Shown: positions 9,596 to 19,208, counted from the stretch's first letter. The stretch: 64,000 nt of DNA from Pedobacter puniceum (GCF_009674685.1 NZ_WKJI01000003.1:186001-250000); one strand, 5' to 3'. Notes: generated by a model from the letters alone, not told the origin. Made by a program: numbers and translations.

Positions 9596-10219
9596 ATGGT
9601 AACACCAAAAGAAAACAGATTGATTCATAGATTTTTCTCCTGGTATATTCAATATATCATCAAGAAAGATTTTTCATCTGTTTCTTTTAACAAGATTGAT
9701 GTCGACAACGATAAGGCAATTTTATTACTAGCAAACCATTGTAGTTGGTGGGATGGGTTCTTACTTTTTTACCTCAATAAAATTTACCTTAAAAAGAAAT
9801 TCCATGTCATGATTATTGAGGATACAGCCAAAAAAGTTTGGTTTATGAAATATTTGGGTGCTTTTAGTGTTCAAAAACAGTCTAGAAGTGTGGTTAACTC
9901 GTTACAATATGCAGCCAAACTTTTAGAAAATCCAAATAATTTGGTATTGATATTCCCTCAAGGTCAGCTCTTTTCTAACCATGTGTCAAGTATAGGTTTC
10001 GAGAAAGGTTTGCTTCATATCATACAACATGCGAGTAAGAAATTTCAATACATTTTCGCAGTAAGTTTATTTGATTATTTTCAAAACAGAAAGCCCTCTG
10101 TTTCTATTTACTTAAAAGAATGGCAAGCTCAAGAATATACAAGTTTACAAGTTATCAAAAACGAGTTTAATAAGCATTACGATGATGCTAAAGGCCAGCA
10201 AAGTAAAATTGTAGTGTAA
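9596..10219 (+). CDS. PlsC-like acyltransferase of the carotenoid cluster
   Basis: A 207-residue member of the lysophospholipid acyltransferase superfamily. The catalytic HX4D motif is H48-CSWW-D53 in ANHCSWWDGF, and the second block FPQGQLFSNH (about 130) replaces the usual FPEGTRS. There is little membrane-spanning sequence. It lies between a carotenoid desaturase and a glycosyltransferase whose ATG begins directly after its stop. By analogy with staphyloxanthin synthesis, where a glycosyl and an acyl transferase finish the pigment, it may esterify a carotenoid glycoside. A phospholipid substrate cannot be excluded. Confidence 0.82.
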   Translation: MVTPKENRLIHRFFSWYIQYIIKKDFSSVSFNKIDVDNDKAILLLANHCSWWDGFLLFYLNKIYLKKKFHVMIIEDTAKKVWFMKYLGAFSVQKQSRSVVNSLQYAAKLLENPNNLVLIFPQGQLFSNHVSSIGFEKGLLHIIQHASKKFQYIFAVSLFDYFQNRKPSVSIYLKEWQAQEYTSLQVIKNEFNKHYDDAKGQQSKIVV

Positions 10220-11314
10220 ATGATGATCTTGTTTTATATCATATTTTTCTTTTTGATTTTGCGCTTTACGGTTACGCTATTTAATTTTATTTCTAATCCA
10301 AAATTAACGGCTAGTCCAAAGCATTATCAAGATTTGGTTTCGGTACTCATACCCGCCAGAAACGAGGCCGGAGATATTTTACCGCTTTTAGAATCACTTA
10401 AACAACAAGACTACAAGCACATAGAAGTTTATGTTTTAGATGATAATTCTGATGATAATACCTATGAGATTTGTGAAGCATTTGCCCAAACCGATGCTCG
10501 TTTTCATACCTTAAAAGGCGAGGTTTTAAAACAAGGTTGGTTGGGGAAAAACTTTGCTTGTCATCAATTAGCTAAACATGCTAAAGGCAAATATTTACTT
10601 TTTTTAGATGCTGATGAATTGGTGAAAGACGGTCTTATTAATAGCGCCATACATAGAATGCACATGAATAAGCTTGATTTATTAAGTTTATTTACCAACC
10701 AAACCATGAAAACCCGTGGCGAGCAGTTAGTTGTACCTATGATGCATTATATCCTACTTAACTTATTGCCGTTAAGGTTAGTTTTTCTATCAAAAAATCC
10801 TGCTTTTTCTGCTGCTAGTGGGCAATTTATGATGTTTAATGCTACAACTTACCACGAATATAAGTGGCATAAACAAGTGAAAGAGCAGGTAGTAGAGGAT
10901 GTTGAGATTATGAAGCGTGTTAAACAGGAAAAGCTTGTTGGTGAGGCTTTATTAGCAAATGGGTATATCTTTTGCCGTATGTATAAAGGTTATAATGATG
11001 CAATTAATGGTTTTTCTAAAAACATGTTATCTGGTTTTGGGAATTCTATACCGGGTTTGTTGGTTTATTTGTTTTTAGTGCTTTTAGGGCCGGTTTTAAT
11101 CTTGTTTTACTTGAATTCGCAGCTGTTTTTTTTCTGTTGTACACTCATCTTATTAAGTAGATTAATGATTTCCCTACTCTCTGGCCAATCACCAATCATC
11201 AATATTTTATTTCATCCCATCCAAATGTTATCATTGGGGTTAGTTTCATTTCAATCCATTAGAAAAAAAATCACAAATAAAGTAACCTGGAAAGGTCGTA
11301 AAGTAAGCATATGA
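10220..11314 (+). CDS. Family 2 glycosyltransferase, likely carotenoid glycosyltransferase
   Basis: A 364-residue GT2 enzyme anchored by an N-terminal helix (about 2-20) and C-terminal helices (about 270-345). The GT-A core shows SVLIPARNEAGD, the DDNSDDN motif, the metal-binding DADE in LFLDADELV, and an acceptor-site VEDVEIMKRV acid pair. The arrangement resembles the membrane-linked CrtQ/CruC-type carotenoid glycosyltransferases. It starts on the base after the acyltransferase stop and overlaps the cruF start by 4 bp (ATGA), so the three are translationally coupled. The sugar transferred is unknown. Confidence 0.82.
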   Translation: MMILFYIIFFFLILRFTVTLFNFISNPKLTASPKHYQDLVSVLIPARNEAGDILPLLESLKQQDYKHIEVYVLDDNSDDNTYEICEAFAQTDARFHTLKGEVLKQGWLGKNFACHQLAKHAKGKYLLFLDADELVKDGLINSAIHRMHMNKLDLLSLFTNQTMKTRGEQLVVPMMHYILLNLLPLRLVFLSKNPAFSAASGQFMMFNATTYHEYKWHKQVKEQVVEDVEIMKRVKQEKLVGEALLANGYIFCRMYKGYNDAINGFSKNMLSGFGNSIPGLLVYLFLVLLGPVLILFYLNSQLFFFCCTLILLSRLMISLLSGQSPIINILFHPIQMLSLGLVSFQSIRKKITNKVTWKGRKVSI

Positions 11315-11955
11315 ATTTTAGATTAGGTAAAAAGGAACTCTCTATTATCTTCATTATCGTTTTCCACATAGTGGGTTTAATAGGTTTTTTAGTTCCTGCT
11401 TTGTATGAGTTGTTTCTGTCTTTAGTGCCCTTTCATTTACTTTTAATGGCAGGTATTTTAATTATCAACCAAAAAGAATTTAGCTTAAACTTTTGGGTTA
11501 CTGCCTTAACAGTTGCAGTGGCAGGATATATAGTAGAGCTTATTGGTGTAAGTACCGGAAAAATATTTGGCGTATATAGCTATGGGAATACATTGGGTTT
11601 TAAACTGGCAGATATACCTTTAATGATAGGGGTAAATTGGTTTATCATGGTTTTTTCCATGGGTTCTTACTTAAAGAGAAAATTTAAACATCAACCCACC
11701 ATAAAATCTTTAGTTGGTGCAGTTTTTTTAGTTGCCACTGATATTTTAATAGAACCAGTTGCCATTCAGCATGATTACTGGAGCTGGGAAGGATACAATG
11801 TGCCTTTTCAAAATTATGTAGGTTGGTATATAGTTTCTTTCCTGTTGCTAAGATTTTACTATGCGGTAGATTTTAAGAAAACAAATCCGGTTGGTTTGGT
11901 ATTATTCATAAGTCAGTTTGTGTTTTTTGCCATATTAAATATTGCAGAGCTTTGA
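11311..11955 (+). CDS. cruF: CruF-family carotenoid 1,2-hydratase
   Basis: A 214-residue integral membrane protein with about six or seven hydrophobic helices. Family signatures are VELIGVSTGKIFGVYSYG, then IPLMIGVNWF, and the later DILIEPVAIQHDYWSW block. These define the DUF422/CruF family that adds water across the terminal double bond of the acyclic (psi) end of gamma-carotene or related carotenoids, giving a 1'-hydroxyl group. It sits in the plasma membrane. Overlap with the preceding glycosyltransferase supports an operon. The product would be the substrate for the CrtD-type desaturase upstream. Confidence 0.86.
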   Translation: MNFRLGKKELSIIFIIVFHIVGLIGFLVPALYELFLSLVPFHLLLMAGILIINQKEFSLNFWVTALTVAVAGYIVELIGVSTGKIFGVYSYGNTLGFKLADIPLMIGVNWFIMVFSMGSYLKRKFKHQPTIKSLVGAVFLVATDILIEPVAIQHDYWSWEGYNVPFQNYVGWYIVSFLLLRFYYAVDFKKTNPVGLVLFISQFVFFAILNIAEL

Positions 11956-12024
11956 TGTTTTTTTAAATTTTTTAAACAAGAATTTGCCTAATTTTACGGC
12001 ATAAAAGCTTGATTATCTTGCACC

Positions 12025-12873
12025 ATGAAATATAATTTACAAGTAACCATTGATAGCGATTCTGGATTTTGTTTTGGAGTAGTTTATGCCATAGATATGG
12101 CAGAAGAAATACTACAAGAAGATGGTTATTTATATTGTTTAGGAGATATTGTTCATAATGATGAAGAGGTAGAACGCTTAAAAGCTAAAGGCCTAAGAAT
12201 TATTGATAATGAGGATCTTAAAACACTTAAAAACGAAAAAGTTCTTATAAGAGCACATGGCGAGGCGCCTGAAACGTATAAGGTTGCACTAGAAAATAAT
12301 ATCACTTTAATAGATGCATCTTGCCCGGTGGTTTTAAAATTGCAAAATCGTATCAAAACCACACATGATGCTGATGAGAAAATCTTGATTTTTGGCAAAC
12401 ATGGTCATGCTGAGGTTATTGGTTTGCAAGGTCAAACCAATAATGAAGCTTTGGTTTTTCAAGATATAAAAGAATTGGAAGATGTAGAACTTCCGCAAAA
12501 ATTCACTTTATATAGCCAAACAACAAAGTCTACAGAGAAATTTTACCAAATTAAAGAAGAGCTTATTGCTAAAGGTTACGAGGTAAAGGCTAATGATACC
12601 ATTTGTAGACAAGTATCTAACCGCGATAAAGACTTACCAGATTTTGTTAAGAAGTTTGATAAAATTGTTTTTGTATCGGGTAAAAAATCTTCAAACGGAA
12701 AGGTTTTGTACGAAGTATGCCGCAAAAACAATCCAGCTACTTATTTCATCAGTAAGGCAGAAGATTTAGAAATTATGATGTTTAACCCTGGAGATAAAAT
12801 TGGTATTTGTGGTGCAACCTCTACCCCAATGTGGTTAATGGAGGACGTGAAGAAGGTTTTAGAGACATACTAA
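12025..12873 (+). CDS. ispH: 4-hydroxy-3-methylbut-2-enyl diphosphate reductase
   Basis: A 282-residue LytB/IspH enzyme that carries out the last step of the MEP pathway, reducing HMBPP to IPP and DMAPP with an iron-sulfur cluster. The three cluster cysteines are C16 (GFCFGV), C100 (DASCPVV) and C194 (DTICRQVSNR). Substrate histidines fit H44 (IVHN) and H78 (RAHGE). Its place inside the carotenoid run links precursor supply to pigment synthesis. It is probably the only copy and so essential, but that needs the whole genome. Confidence 0.96.
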   Translation: MKYNLQVTIDSDSGFCFGVVYAIDMAEEILQEDGYLYCLGDIVHNDEEVERLKAKGLRIIDNEDLKTLKNEKVLIRAHGEAPETYKVALENNITLIDASCPVVLKLQNRIKTTHDADEKILIFGKHGHAEVIGLQGQTNNEALVFQDIKELEDVELPQKFTLYSQTTKSTEKFYQIKEELIAKGYEVKANDTICRQVSNRDKDLPDFVKKFDKIVFVSGKKSSNGKVLYEVCRKNNPATYFISKAEDLEIMMFNPGDKIGICGATSTPMWLMEDVKKVLETY

Positions 12874-12884
12874 ATTTTTATATC

Positions 12885-13574
12885 GTGAATAAAAAATCTT
12901 ATAAAGGTTTGCTTATTGCTTTGCTTGTCATAGCCTTTTGGTTTTGTTCACTATCTTTTTTCTTAAATTTTGAGGTTAATTTCTCTAATCCTCTTATTTA
13001 TGTTTTTATCCTCATCCAAGCACACTTATATACGGGTTTATTTATTACCGCACATGATGCTATGCATGGTACAGTTTATAGCGCTAATAAGAGGGTAAAC
13101 AATGCCATTGGGCAAATATGTACCGCTCTATATGCAGCTTTTCCCTTTAAAGCTTTAAATGCCAAACATCATTTACATCACAGTCATGTACATTCTCATG
13201 ATGACCCTGATTACCATCATGGTAATTTCTTTCAGTGGTATTTTCATTTCATAACACAGTACATTACTTGGTGGCAAATAGTTATTATGGCTATTATTTT
13301 TAATGTTTTAAAACTTTGGTTTGACGAAGTAAACCTTGTTTTATTTTGGGTAATTCCATCTTTGTTAAGCACTTTACAACTTTTTTACTTCGGCACCTAT
13401 TTACCTCATAAAGGAGAACATGATAATAAACATCAATCAAGATCTCAAACAAGAAATCATTTTTTAGCTTTTATAAGTTGTTACTTTTTTGGTTATCACT
13501 ACGAGCATCACGACTCGCCGGGTACACCTTGGTGGCTATTATGGATTTTAAAAGATAAAGCAAATCATATATAA
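12885..13574 (+). CDS. crtW: Beta-carotene 4-ketolase, CrtW type
   Basis: A 229-residue di-iron membrane oxygenase of the fatty-acid-desaturase superfamily. Histidine clusters are HDAMH (57-61), KHHLHHSHVH (from 94) and HYEHH (205-209), and FGTYLPH is the usual CrtW signature. It adds a keto group at C4 of the beta-ionone ring. An ATG exists in frame at 12807, but it lies inside ispH and gives 26 residues of unrelated sequence. I take GTG 12885 (NKKSYKGLL follows), 11 bp after the ispH stop. Six bp separate its stop from hemH. Confidence 0.9.
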   Translation: MNKKSYKGLLIALLVIAFWFCSLSFFLNFEVNFSNPLIYVFILIQAHLYTGLFITAHDAMHGTVYSANKRVNNAIGQICTALYAAFPFKALNAKHHLHHSHVHSHDDPDYHHGNFFQWYFHFITQYITWWQIVIMAIIFNVLKLWFDEVNLVLFWVIPSLLSTLQLFYFGTYLPHKGEHDNKHQSRSQTRNHFLAFISCYFFGYHYEHHDSPGTPWWLLWILKDKANHI

Positions 13575-13580
13575 ACAGGA

Positions 13581-14600
13581 ATGGGAAAAAAGGGAATTTT
13601 ATTGGTTAATTTAGGAACACCAGATAGTCCTAAAACTGCTGATGTTAGAAAATATTTAGATGAGTTTTTAATGGATGGTAGGGTTATAGATATTAATCCT
13701 GTTTTAAGAACTTTATTAGTTAAAGGTATTATTGTACCGTTTAGAGGGCCTAAATCAGCCAAAATTTACAAAGAAATTTGGACCGAACAAGGTTCACCGC
13801 TTTTAATTTATGGTAATAATGTTAGAGACGCTATAGCCGATAGATTGGGCGAAGATTATCATGTAGAATTAGCTATGCGTTATCAATCTCCTTCTATTCC
13901 TGATGCTCTTGAGCGATTAAAACAAGCCAAAGTAGATAGCATTAAAGTTATTCCATTATTCCCTCAATATGCTTCGGCATCTACTGGTTCTGTTCATCAA
14001 TTGGTCATGGAAATTGTTAGCCAATGGCAAGCAATACCTTCTATAAGCTTTGTAAATAGCTATTATGATCATCCGGGTATGATTAAAGTGTTTGCAGACA
14101 ATACCAGAAAGTATTTAGATGAAGGTTGGGATCACATCTTATTTAGTTTCCACGGAGTGCCACAAAGACATATGCGTAAAGCCGATGTTTCTGGTGAACA
14201 TTGTTTAAAAGTAAAAGATTGTTGTAAGACCTTAACAGAGAATAATAAGTTTTGTTACTCGGCCCAATGCCACCAAACAGCTAAATTAATTGCAGAAGAG
14301 CTTAATTTATCAGATGATATGCACTCTTTATGCTTTCAATCTCGTTTAGGAAACGATCCTTGGATGCAACCTTATACCAGCGATGTTTTGAAAGAATTAG
14401 CCGGCAAAGGCGTAAAAAGAATTTTAGTTTTATGCCCTGCTTTTGTGGCAGATTGTTTAGAAACGCTATTTGAAATCTCAAATGAGTACCAAGAAGAGTT
14501 TGAAGAACTTGGTGGCGAGAAAGTACAATTAGTAGAAAGCTTAAACGATAATCCGGCCTGGATAGATGCTTTGGAAGATATCATACTTAACAAGAATTAA
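13581..14600 (+). CDS. hemH: Ferrochelatase
   Basis: A 339-residue ferrochelatase that inserts iron into the porphyrin ring at the end of heme synthesis. It begins KKGILLVNLGTPDSPKTADV, and the catalytic histidine is H191 in SFHGVPQRHM. The C-terminal acidic stretch FVADCLETLFEI carries the conserved glutamate that assists metal insertion. It follows crtW by 6 bp and may be read through from the carotenoid genes. No other heme gene is close. Confidence 0.96.
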   Translation: MGKKGILLVNLGTPDSPKTADVRKYLDEFLMDGRVIDINPVLRTLLVKGIIVPFRGPKSAKIYKEIWTEQGSPLLIYGNNVRDAIADRLGEDYHVELAMRYQSPSIPDALERLKQAKVDSIKVIPLFPQYASASTGSVHQLVMEIVSQWQAIPSISFVNSYYDHPGMIKVFADNTRKYLDEGWDHILFSFHGVPQRHMRKADVSGEHCLKVKDCCKTLTENNKFCYSAQCHQTAKLIAEELNLSDDMHSLCFQSRLGNDPWMQPYTSDVLKELAGKGVKRILVLCPAFVADCLETLFEISNEYQEEFEELGGEKVQLVESLNDNPAWIDALEDIILNKN

Positions 14601-14607
14601 TAATCAG

Positions 14608-14638
14608 GAAATTTTTCTTTGATAAAAAGAAAAATTTC
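14608..14638. promoter_or_regulatory. Perfect AT-rich 13-bp hairpin between hemH and the toxin-antitoxin pair
   Basis: GAAATTTTTCTTT (14608-14620) is followed by a 5-base loop and its exact complement (14626-14638). No T-run follows the right arm directly, so it is a poor intrinsic terminator. It lies 30 bases before the antitoxin start codon. It could be an operator for the autoregulating antitoxin, or an mRNA-end structure for hemH. Confidence 0.5.
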
Positions 14639-14668
14639 ATATATTAGATTATTCTTTTTGTTAAGCTT

Positions 14669-15148
14669 ATGAAAACAGTCAAAAAAAAGCCAAAAAATTA
14701 CAGCGTCAATCCTCATGATGATATAACCAACCAATTGGTTCAGGAAACTATTGCGGTGTATCAAAAAATGTCTGTTAATCCTATTGCTTTATTGCAAAAT
14801 TCTAAAGAGGGTTTAAGTGCAAATGCTGCGCTAGATTTTCTAAATATTTCTGGTTTTACTTATGATGAGTTTCAAAGCGCATTTAAAACCACCGTTAAAA
14901 CCATACAAAATCATGCTGTTCAAGGTTTAAAACTAGATGCTGCTTTAAGTGAAAAGCTCATCAAATCTTTTGCTCTTTTTAATAAAGGTATTGAGGTTTT
15001 TGGTTCTGTAGAGGCTTTTCATCAGTGGTTAAATTTACCGGCTTATGGTTTAGGAAACCAAACGCCTTTTCATCTTATGGATACCATTACTGGTATAAAC
15101 CTCATAGAAGAAGAGCTTATTCGTATAGCCTACGGTGATTTAGCCTAG
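14669..15148 (+). CDS. Xre/MbcA/ParS-type antitoxin of a RES toxin pair
   Basis: A 159-residue protein whose C-terminal half fits the Xre/MbcA/ParS toxin-binding domain: VFGSVEAFHQWLNLPAYGLG, then PFHLMDTITGINLIEEELIRI and a final YGDLA. The middle (about 45-95) is a short helical region where the DNA-binding domain of such antitoxins sits, although it is weakly Xre-like. These antitoxins block their RES partner by covering its active site and usually repress their own operon. The stop is 9 bp before the toxin start, the normal order for this system. Confidence 0.88.
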   Translation: MKTVKKKPKNYSVNPHDDITNQLVQETIAVYQKMSVNPIALLQNSKEGLSANAALDFLNISGFTYDEFQSAFKTTVKTIQNHAVQGLKLDAALSEKLIKSFALFNKGIEVFGSVEAFHQWLNLPAYGLGNQTPFHLMDTITGINLIEEELIRIAYGDLA

Positions 15149-15157
15149 TTAAAATCT

Positions 15158-15607
15158 ATGTTGGTCTACAGAATTGTTTTAGCGCCATTTGCAGATGCTT
15201 TACTTTCTTCTGGGAGGGCTGCCAGATGGAATAGTCATGATAGCCATGTTATTTATACGGCTTCATCTATCTCTTTGGCTTGTTTAGAAAACGTGGTACA
15301 TCGGAATAAACTTGGCTTAAACGCTTTATTTAAAGTTTTATATATAGATATTCCTGATGATTTGCCTCAAAAAGAAATTTCTAATGATGAGCTACCTAGC
15401 AAATGGCATCATTTTGAAAATATCCCAGTAACTCAACTTTTGGGCAACGAATGGTTGATAAACCAGCAAACAGCTATTTTAAAAGTGCCTTCATCAATAA
15501 TTCCTCAAGAATTTAATTACTTATTAAATCCAAAACATCCTGATTTTAAGGCAATAAAATTGTTAAAAGCAGCCCCCTTTATTTTTGATGAGCGAATTAA
15601 AGCTTAG
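15158..15607 (+). CDS. RES-domain toxin
   Basis: A 149-residue RES-domain protein, the usual full length. Conserved features are R5 (VYRI), RWNSHDSHVIYTASS with the invariant tyrosine and serine, E in CLENVVH, and the C-terminal VPSSIIPQEFNYLLNPKHPDF-like block. Characterised RES toxins deplete NAD+ in the cytosol and so stop growth. All the residues named for the family (R, E, S) can be seen, so it looks active. Its last 4 bases overlap the end of the convergent waaA. Confidence 0.9.
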   Translation: MLVYRIVLAPFADALLSSGRAARWNSHDSHVIYTASSISLACLENVVHRNKLGLNALFKVLYIDIPDDLPQKEISNDELPSKWHHFENIPVTQLLGNEWLINQQTAILKVPSSIIPQEFNYLLNPKHPDFKAIKLLKAAPFIFDERIKA

Positions 15608-16833
15608 CCAAAAACTTTTTTCATGATTAAAGCTGTAGCTCCAATATTCTCTTTTACATAAGCTTGTGCTTTCTTTCCACTGTTAGCACAGTAAATTTCG
15701 TCTTGCGTAAGTTTAGCTAGTACTGCATTCAACTCTTCTTGATTTTTGATACTAAAACCAGCTTCATGTTTAATAAGGTCTTTAGCTTCCTGAAACTTCT
15801 GGTAATTTGGTCCGAAAATAATGGGTAAGCCCCAAGTGGCAGCTTCTAAAGTGTTGTGTATACCAGCGCCAAAACCTCCACCTATGTAAGCAATCTCCCC
15901 GTAAGGGTAAAGAGAAGATAACATACCAATATTGTCTATTACGAGTATTTTATAATTCTTTAATGTGTCTAAATCAGCAATTTCGGAATGTTTAATCACC
16001 ATTCTATCATTAAATAATTGTTGTAGCGCTTTTATTTTTTCTGGTTTTATTTCATGAGGTGCAAACAGTATTTTCCAGTTGTCTTGTTGATTCATAAACC
16101 ATTGAGCCAAAAGTTTTTCATCATCAGGCCATGTGCTGCCAGCCACTAGTAATTTACTTTCATTTTTAAAAGCTTTAACAAAAGGAAGCTCTTTAACTTT
16201 TTGGGCTAAATTATTTACGCTATCAAATCTTGTATCGCCACATAAAGTAAAATTATGCAAACCTATACTTGAAAGTAAATCGCCAGATTCTTTATTCTGA
16301 GTAAAGAAATGCGTTACATAACTAAGTATTTGCTTATTAAAACCTCCATAAAATTTAAAGAAGATTTGTTGAGGCCTAAAAATAGCTGATGTTACATATA
16401 AAGGAATTTGATATTTATTTAAGGCTTTAAAAAAGTGATACCAATATTCGTATTTATTAAAAAACGCCATTGAGGGTTTAAAAATCCGAATAAATTCATG
16501 AGCATTTTTTGCTGTATCTAGTGGCAAATACAAGATATAATCTCCTAAAGGCGAGTTTTTTCTAATCTCATAGCCTGATGGAGAAAAAAATGTTATAACT
16601 ATTTTTTGCTGAGGATTTTGATTTCTAACAGCTTCTAAAAGCGGTTTACCTTGTTCAAACTCGCCTAATGAAGCAAAATGAAACCAAATTGATGAAGTAA
16701 TCTCAGAATTTTTAAACTTTTCTTTCCAGTCTTTTCTTCCATCAATCCACTTCTTTGCCTTATCGTTAAAAAAAGATGCAAAAAGTATGAATAAATAATA
16801 AAATTTTATTCCAATGTTATATATTGAGGGCAT
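15604..16833 (-). CDS. waaA: 3-deoxy-D-manno-octulosonic acid (Kdo) transferase
   Basis: A 409-residue GT30-family enzyme that adds Kdo to lipid A precursor at the inner face of the cytoplasmic membrane. An N-terminal membrane anchor (about 6-22) is followed by FHFASLGEFEQGKPLLEAV, containing the conserved catalytic-site glutamate. The C-terminal nucleotide domain shows GEIAYIGGGFGAGIHNTLEAA and IIFGPNY. Length and motif order are normal. It is convergent with the toxin gene and divergent from ugd. Confidence 0.93.
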   Translation of the reverse strand: MPSIYNIGIKFYYLFILFASFFNDKAKKWIDGRKDWKEKFKNSEITSSIWFHFASLGEFEQGKPLLEAVRNQNPQQKIVITFFSPSGYEIRKNSPLGDYILYLPLDTAKNAHEFIRIFKPSMAFFNKYEYWYHFFKALNKYQIPLYVTSAIFRPQQIFFKFYGGFNKQILSYVTHFFTQNKESGDLLSSIGLHNFTLCGDTRFDSVNNLAQKVKELPFVKAFKNESKLLVAGSTWPDDEKLLAQWFMNQQDNWKILFAPHEIKPEKIKALQQLFNDRMVIKHSEIADLDTLKNYKILVIDNIGMLSSLYPYGEIAYIGGGFGAGIHNTLEAATWGLPIIFGPNYQKFQEAKDLIKHEAGFSIKNQEELNAVLAKLTQDEIYCANSGKKAQAYVKENIGATALIMKKVFG

Positions 16834-16896
16834 TTAATTTTGTATTGATTAACTTCGCCTGAAGTTTGATTTAAAGGTAATAATTTCCGCCATAAT

Positions 16897-18210
16897 ATGA
16901 AGATAGCCGTAATAGGTACCGGGTATGTAGGTTTAGTAACCGGAACTTGTCTTGCAGAGACAGGAAATAATGTAACATGTGTAGACATTGTAGAAGAAAA
17001 GGTTCAAAAAATGAAAGAAGGTGTTATGCCTATTTATGAACCTGGTCTAGATATTTTGTTTCATAGAAATATAGAACAAGGTCGTTTAAAATTCACAACT
17101 AACCTTGCAGAAGCCATTAAAGATGCAGTTATTATATTTTTAGCATTACCAACGCCACCAGGTGGAGATGGTAAAGCCGATTTAAGCTTTGTACTTGGAG
17201 CAGCTAAGGATATTGCAGGTATTATAGATAATTATAAAGTTATCGTAACAAAATCTACGGTTCCAGTTGGTACGGCAGATAAGGTGAAAGCAGTATTTAA
17301 AGAACATACTTCTATAGAGGTTGATGTTGTTTCTAACCCAGAATTTTTAAGAGAAGGCGTTGCTGTAGATGATTTTATGAAACCAGATAGGGTGGTAGTT
17401 GGTACATCAAGTGAAAAAGCTAAAGCATTGATGGAAGAACTTTATGCGCCATATGTAAGGTCTGGTAATCCTATCATTTTTATGGATGAGCGTTCTTCAG
17501 AGCTTACTAAATATGCAGCAAACTCTTTCTTAGCTACCAAAATTACTTTCATGAATGAGGTTGCTAATTTATGCGAATTAGTTGGTGCCGATGTTGATAT
17601 GGTAAGAAAAGGTGTAGGTTCTGATGCTCGTATAGGTAAGAGATTCTTATTTCCAGGAATAGGTTACGGAGGTAGCTGCTTCCCTAAAGATGTGCAAGCC
17701 TTAGCTCTTTCGGCAGAAGAATATAATTATGATTTCAAGATTTTAAAATCTGTAATGGACGTAAATCAGGTACAGAAGATTAAAATCATTGAAAAAATGA
17801 AGAGCTATTACAAAGGGGATTTAAAAGGAAAGAAATTTGCTTTATGGGGCCTAGCTTTTAAACCAGAGACTGATGATATCAGAGAAGCTCCAGCCTTGTA
17901 TATTATTGATGAGTTACTAAAAGCTGGTGCTGAAGTTGTGGCTTATGACCCAGAAGCGATGGATAATGTAGAGCGTTTGTTAGGAAATAAAATCAGTTTT
18001 GCTGAAAATCCTTATGATGCTTTACTAGACGCTGATGCTTTAGTTATAGCAACAGAATGGCAACTTTTCCGCAACCCTGATTATGAGTTGATGGAGAAAA
18101 ACTTAAAGTCTAAAGTGATATTTGACGGTAGAAATCTTTATGATTTACAAAAAATGATAGACTTAGGTTATTATTACAACAGTATTGGAAGAAAAATTAT
18201 TGAAGCATAA
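16897..18210 (+). CDS. ugd: UDP-glucose 6-dehydrogenase
   Basis: A 437-residue UDP-glucose dehydrogenase making UDP-glucuronate with two NAD+. The NAD motif GTGYVG is at 7-12. The catalytic cysteine is C261 in [11 protein letters not shown], and the [15 protein letters not shown] loop is typical of the family. It is the first gene of a five-gene same-strand run for nucleotide sugars; 2 bp separate it from the decarboxylase that uses its product. Confidence 0.96.
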   Translation: MKIAVIGTGYVGLVTGTCLAETGNNVTCVDIVEEKVQKMKEGVMPIYEPGLDILFHRNIEQGRLKFTTNLAEAIKDAVIIFLALPTPPGGDGKADLSFVLGAAKDIAGIIDNYKVIVTKSTVPVGTADKVKAVFKEHTSIEVDVVSNPEFLREGVAVDDFMKPDRVVVGTSSEKAKALMEELYAPYVRSGNPIIFMDERSSELTKYAANSFLATKITFMNEVANLCELVGADVDMVRKGVGSDARIGKRFLFPGIGYGGSCFPKDVQALALSAEEYNYDFKILKSVMDVNQVQKIKIIEKMKSYYKGDLKGKKFALWGLAFKPETDDIREAPALYIIDELLKAGAEVVAYDPEAMDNVERLLGNKISFAENPYDALLDADALVIATEWQLFRNPDYELMEKNLKSKVIFDGRNLYDLQKMIDLGYYYNSIGRKIIEA

Positions 18211-18212
18211 GT

Positions 18213-19208
18213 ATGGCAACTAGAAAAAGAGTATTAATTACCGGAGCGGCAGGATTTCTAGGCTCGCACTTATGTGATAGATTTATCAAAGAAGATTATC
18301 ATGTTATCGGGATGGATAACCTGATAACCGGAGATTTATCAAACATAGAACATCTGTTTAAGTTAGAAAACTTCGAGTTTTATAACCATGATGTTTCTAA
18401 GTTTGTGCATGTTCCTGGAGATTTAGATTATATCTTACACTTTGCATCTCCGGCCAGCCCTATTGATTATTTAAAAATCCCAATCCAAACTTTAAAAGTT
18501 GGTTCTTTAGGTATTCATAATTTATTAGGTTTAGCAAGAGTAAAAAAAGCTCGTATTATAATTGCTTCTACTTCAGAAGTTTATGGTGATCCTTCAGTGA
18601 ATCCACAGCCAGAAGAATACTGGGGTAATGTAAATCCGGTTGGGCCAAGAGGCGTTTATGATGAAGCTAAGCGTTTTCAAGAAGCAATGACGATGGCTTA
18701 CCACACTTTCCATGGCGTAGAAACCAGAATTGTAAGAATATTTAATACTTATGGTCCAAGAATGCGTTTAAATGATGGTAGAGTATTGCCAGCATTTATA
18801 GGACAAGCTTTAAGAGGAGAAGATTTAACTGTTTTTGGTGATGGTACACAAACTCGTTCATTTTGTTATGTAGATGATTTGGTAGAAGGTATTTACAGAT
18901 TGTTGATGTCTGATTACGCTCATCCAGTAAACATCGGAAATCCAGATGAAATTACGATTGGTCAGTTTGCAGAGGAAATTATTAAACTAACAGGTACACA
19001 GCAAAAGGTAATTTATAAACCATTGCCACAGGATGATCCTAAGCAACGTAGACCAGATATTACGAAGGCAAAAGAACTGTTAAAATGGGAACCTAAAGTG
19101 AATAGGACAGAAGGTTTAAAAATAACATACGAATATTTTAAATCGCTATCAAAAGAGGCTTTAGAAAAAATAGACCACAAAGATTTTACTACTTTCAATA
19201 AAAAATAA
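18213..19208 (+). CDS. UDP-glucuronate decarboxylase (UDP-xylose synthase)
   Basis: A 331-residue extended [13 protein letters not shown] (11-20) binds NAD. The catalytic residues are in [10 protein letters not shown] (T120/S121/E122) and Y149-DEA-K153. The segment [16 protein letters not shown] and the conserved [10 protein letters not shown] mark UDP-xylose synthases, which decarboxylate UDP-glucuronate to UDP-xylose. It directly follows ugd, the enzyme that makes its substrate, and its stop abuts galE. It lacks the ArnA formyltransferase domain. Confidence 0.92.
   Translation: MATRKRVLITGAAGFLGSHLCDRFIKEDYHVIGMDNLITGDLSNIEHLFKLENFEFYNHDVSKFVHVPGDLDYILHFASPASPIDYLKIPIQTLKVGSLGIHNLLGLARVKKARIIIASTSEVYGDPSVNPQPEEYWGNVNPVGPRGVYDEAKRFQEAMTMAYHTFHGVETRIVRIFNTYGPRMRLNDGRVLPAFIGQALRGEDLTVFGDGTQTRSFCYVDDLVEGIYRLLMSDYAHPVNIGNPDEITIGQFAEEIIKLTGTQQKVIYKPLPQDDPKQRRPDITKAKELLKWEPKVNRTEGLKITYEYFKSLSKEALEKIDHKDFTTFNKK

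Noticed and set aside
12807-12884. 26-residue N-terminal extension of CrtW
   Set aside because: It lies within ispH in another frame, has no similarity to ketolases, and a GTG at 12885 gives a normal N-terminus just after the ispH stop.
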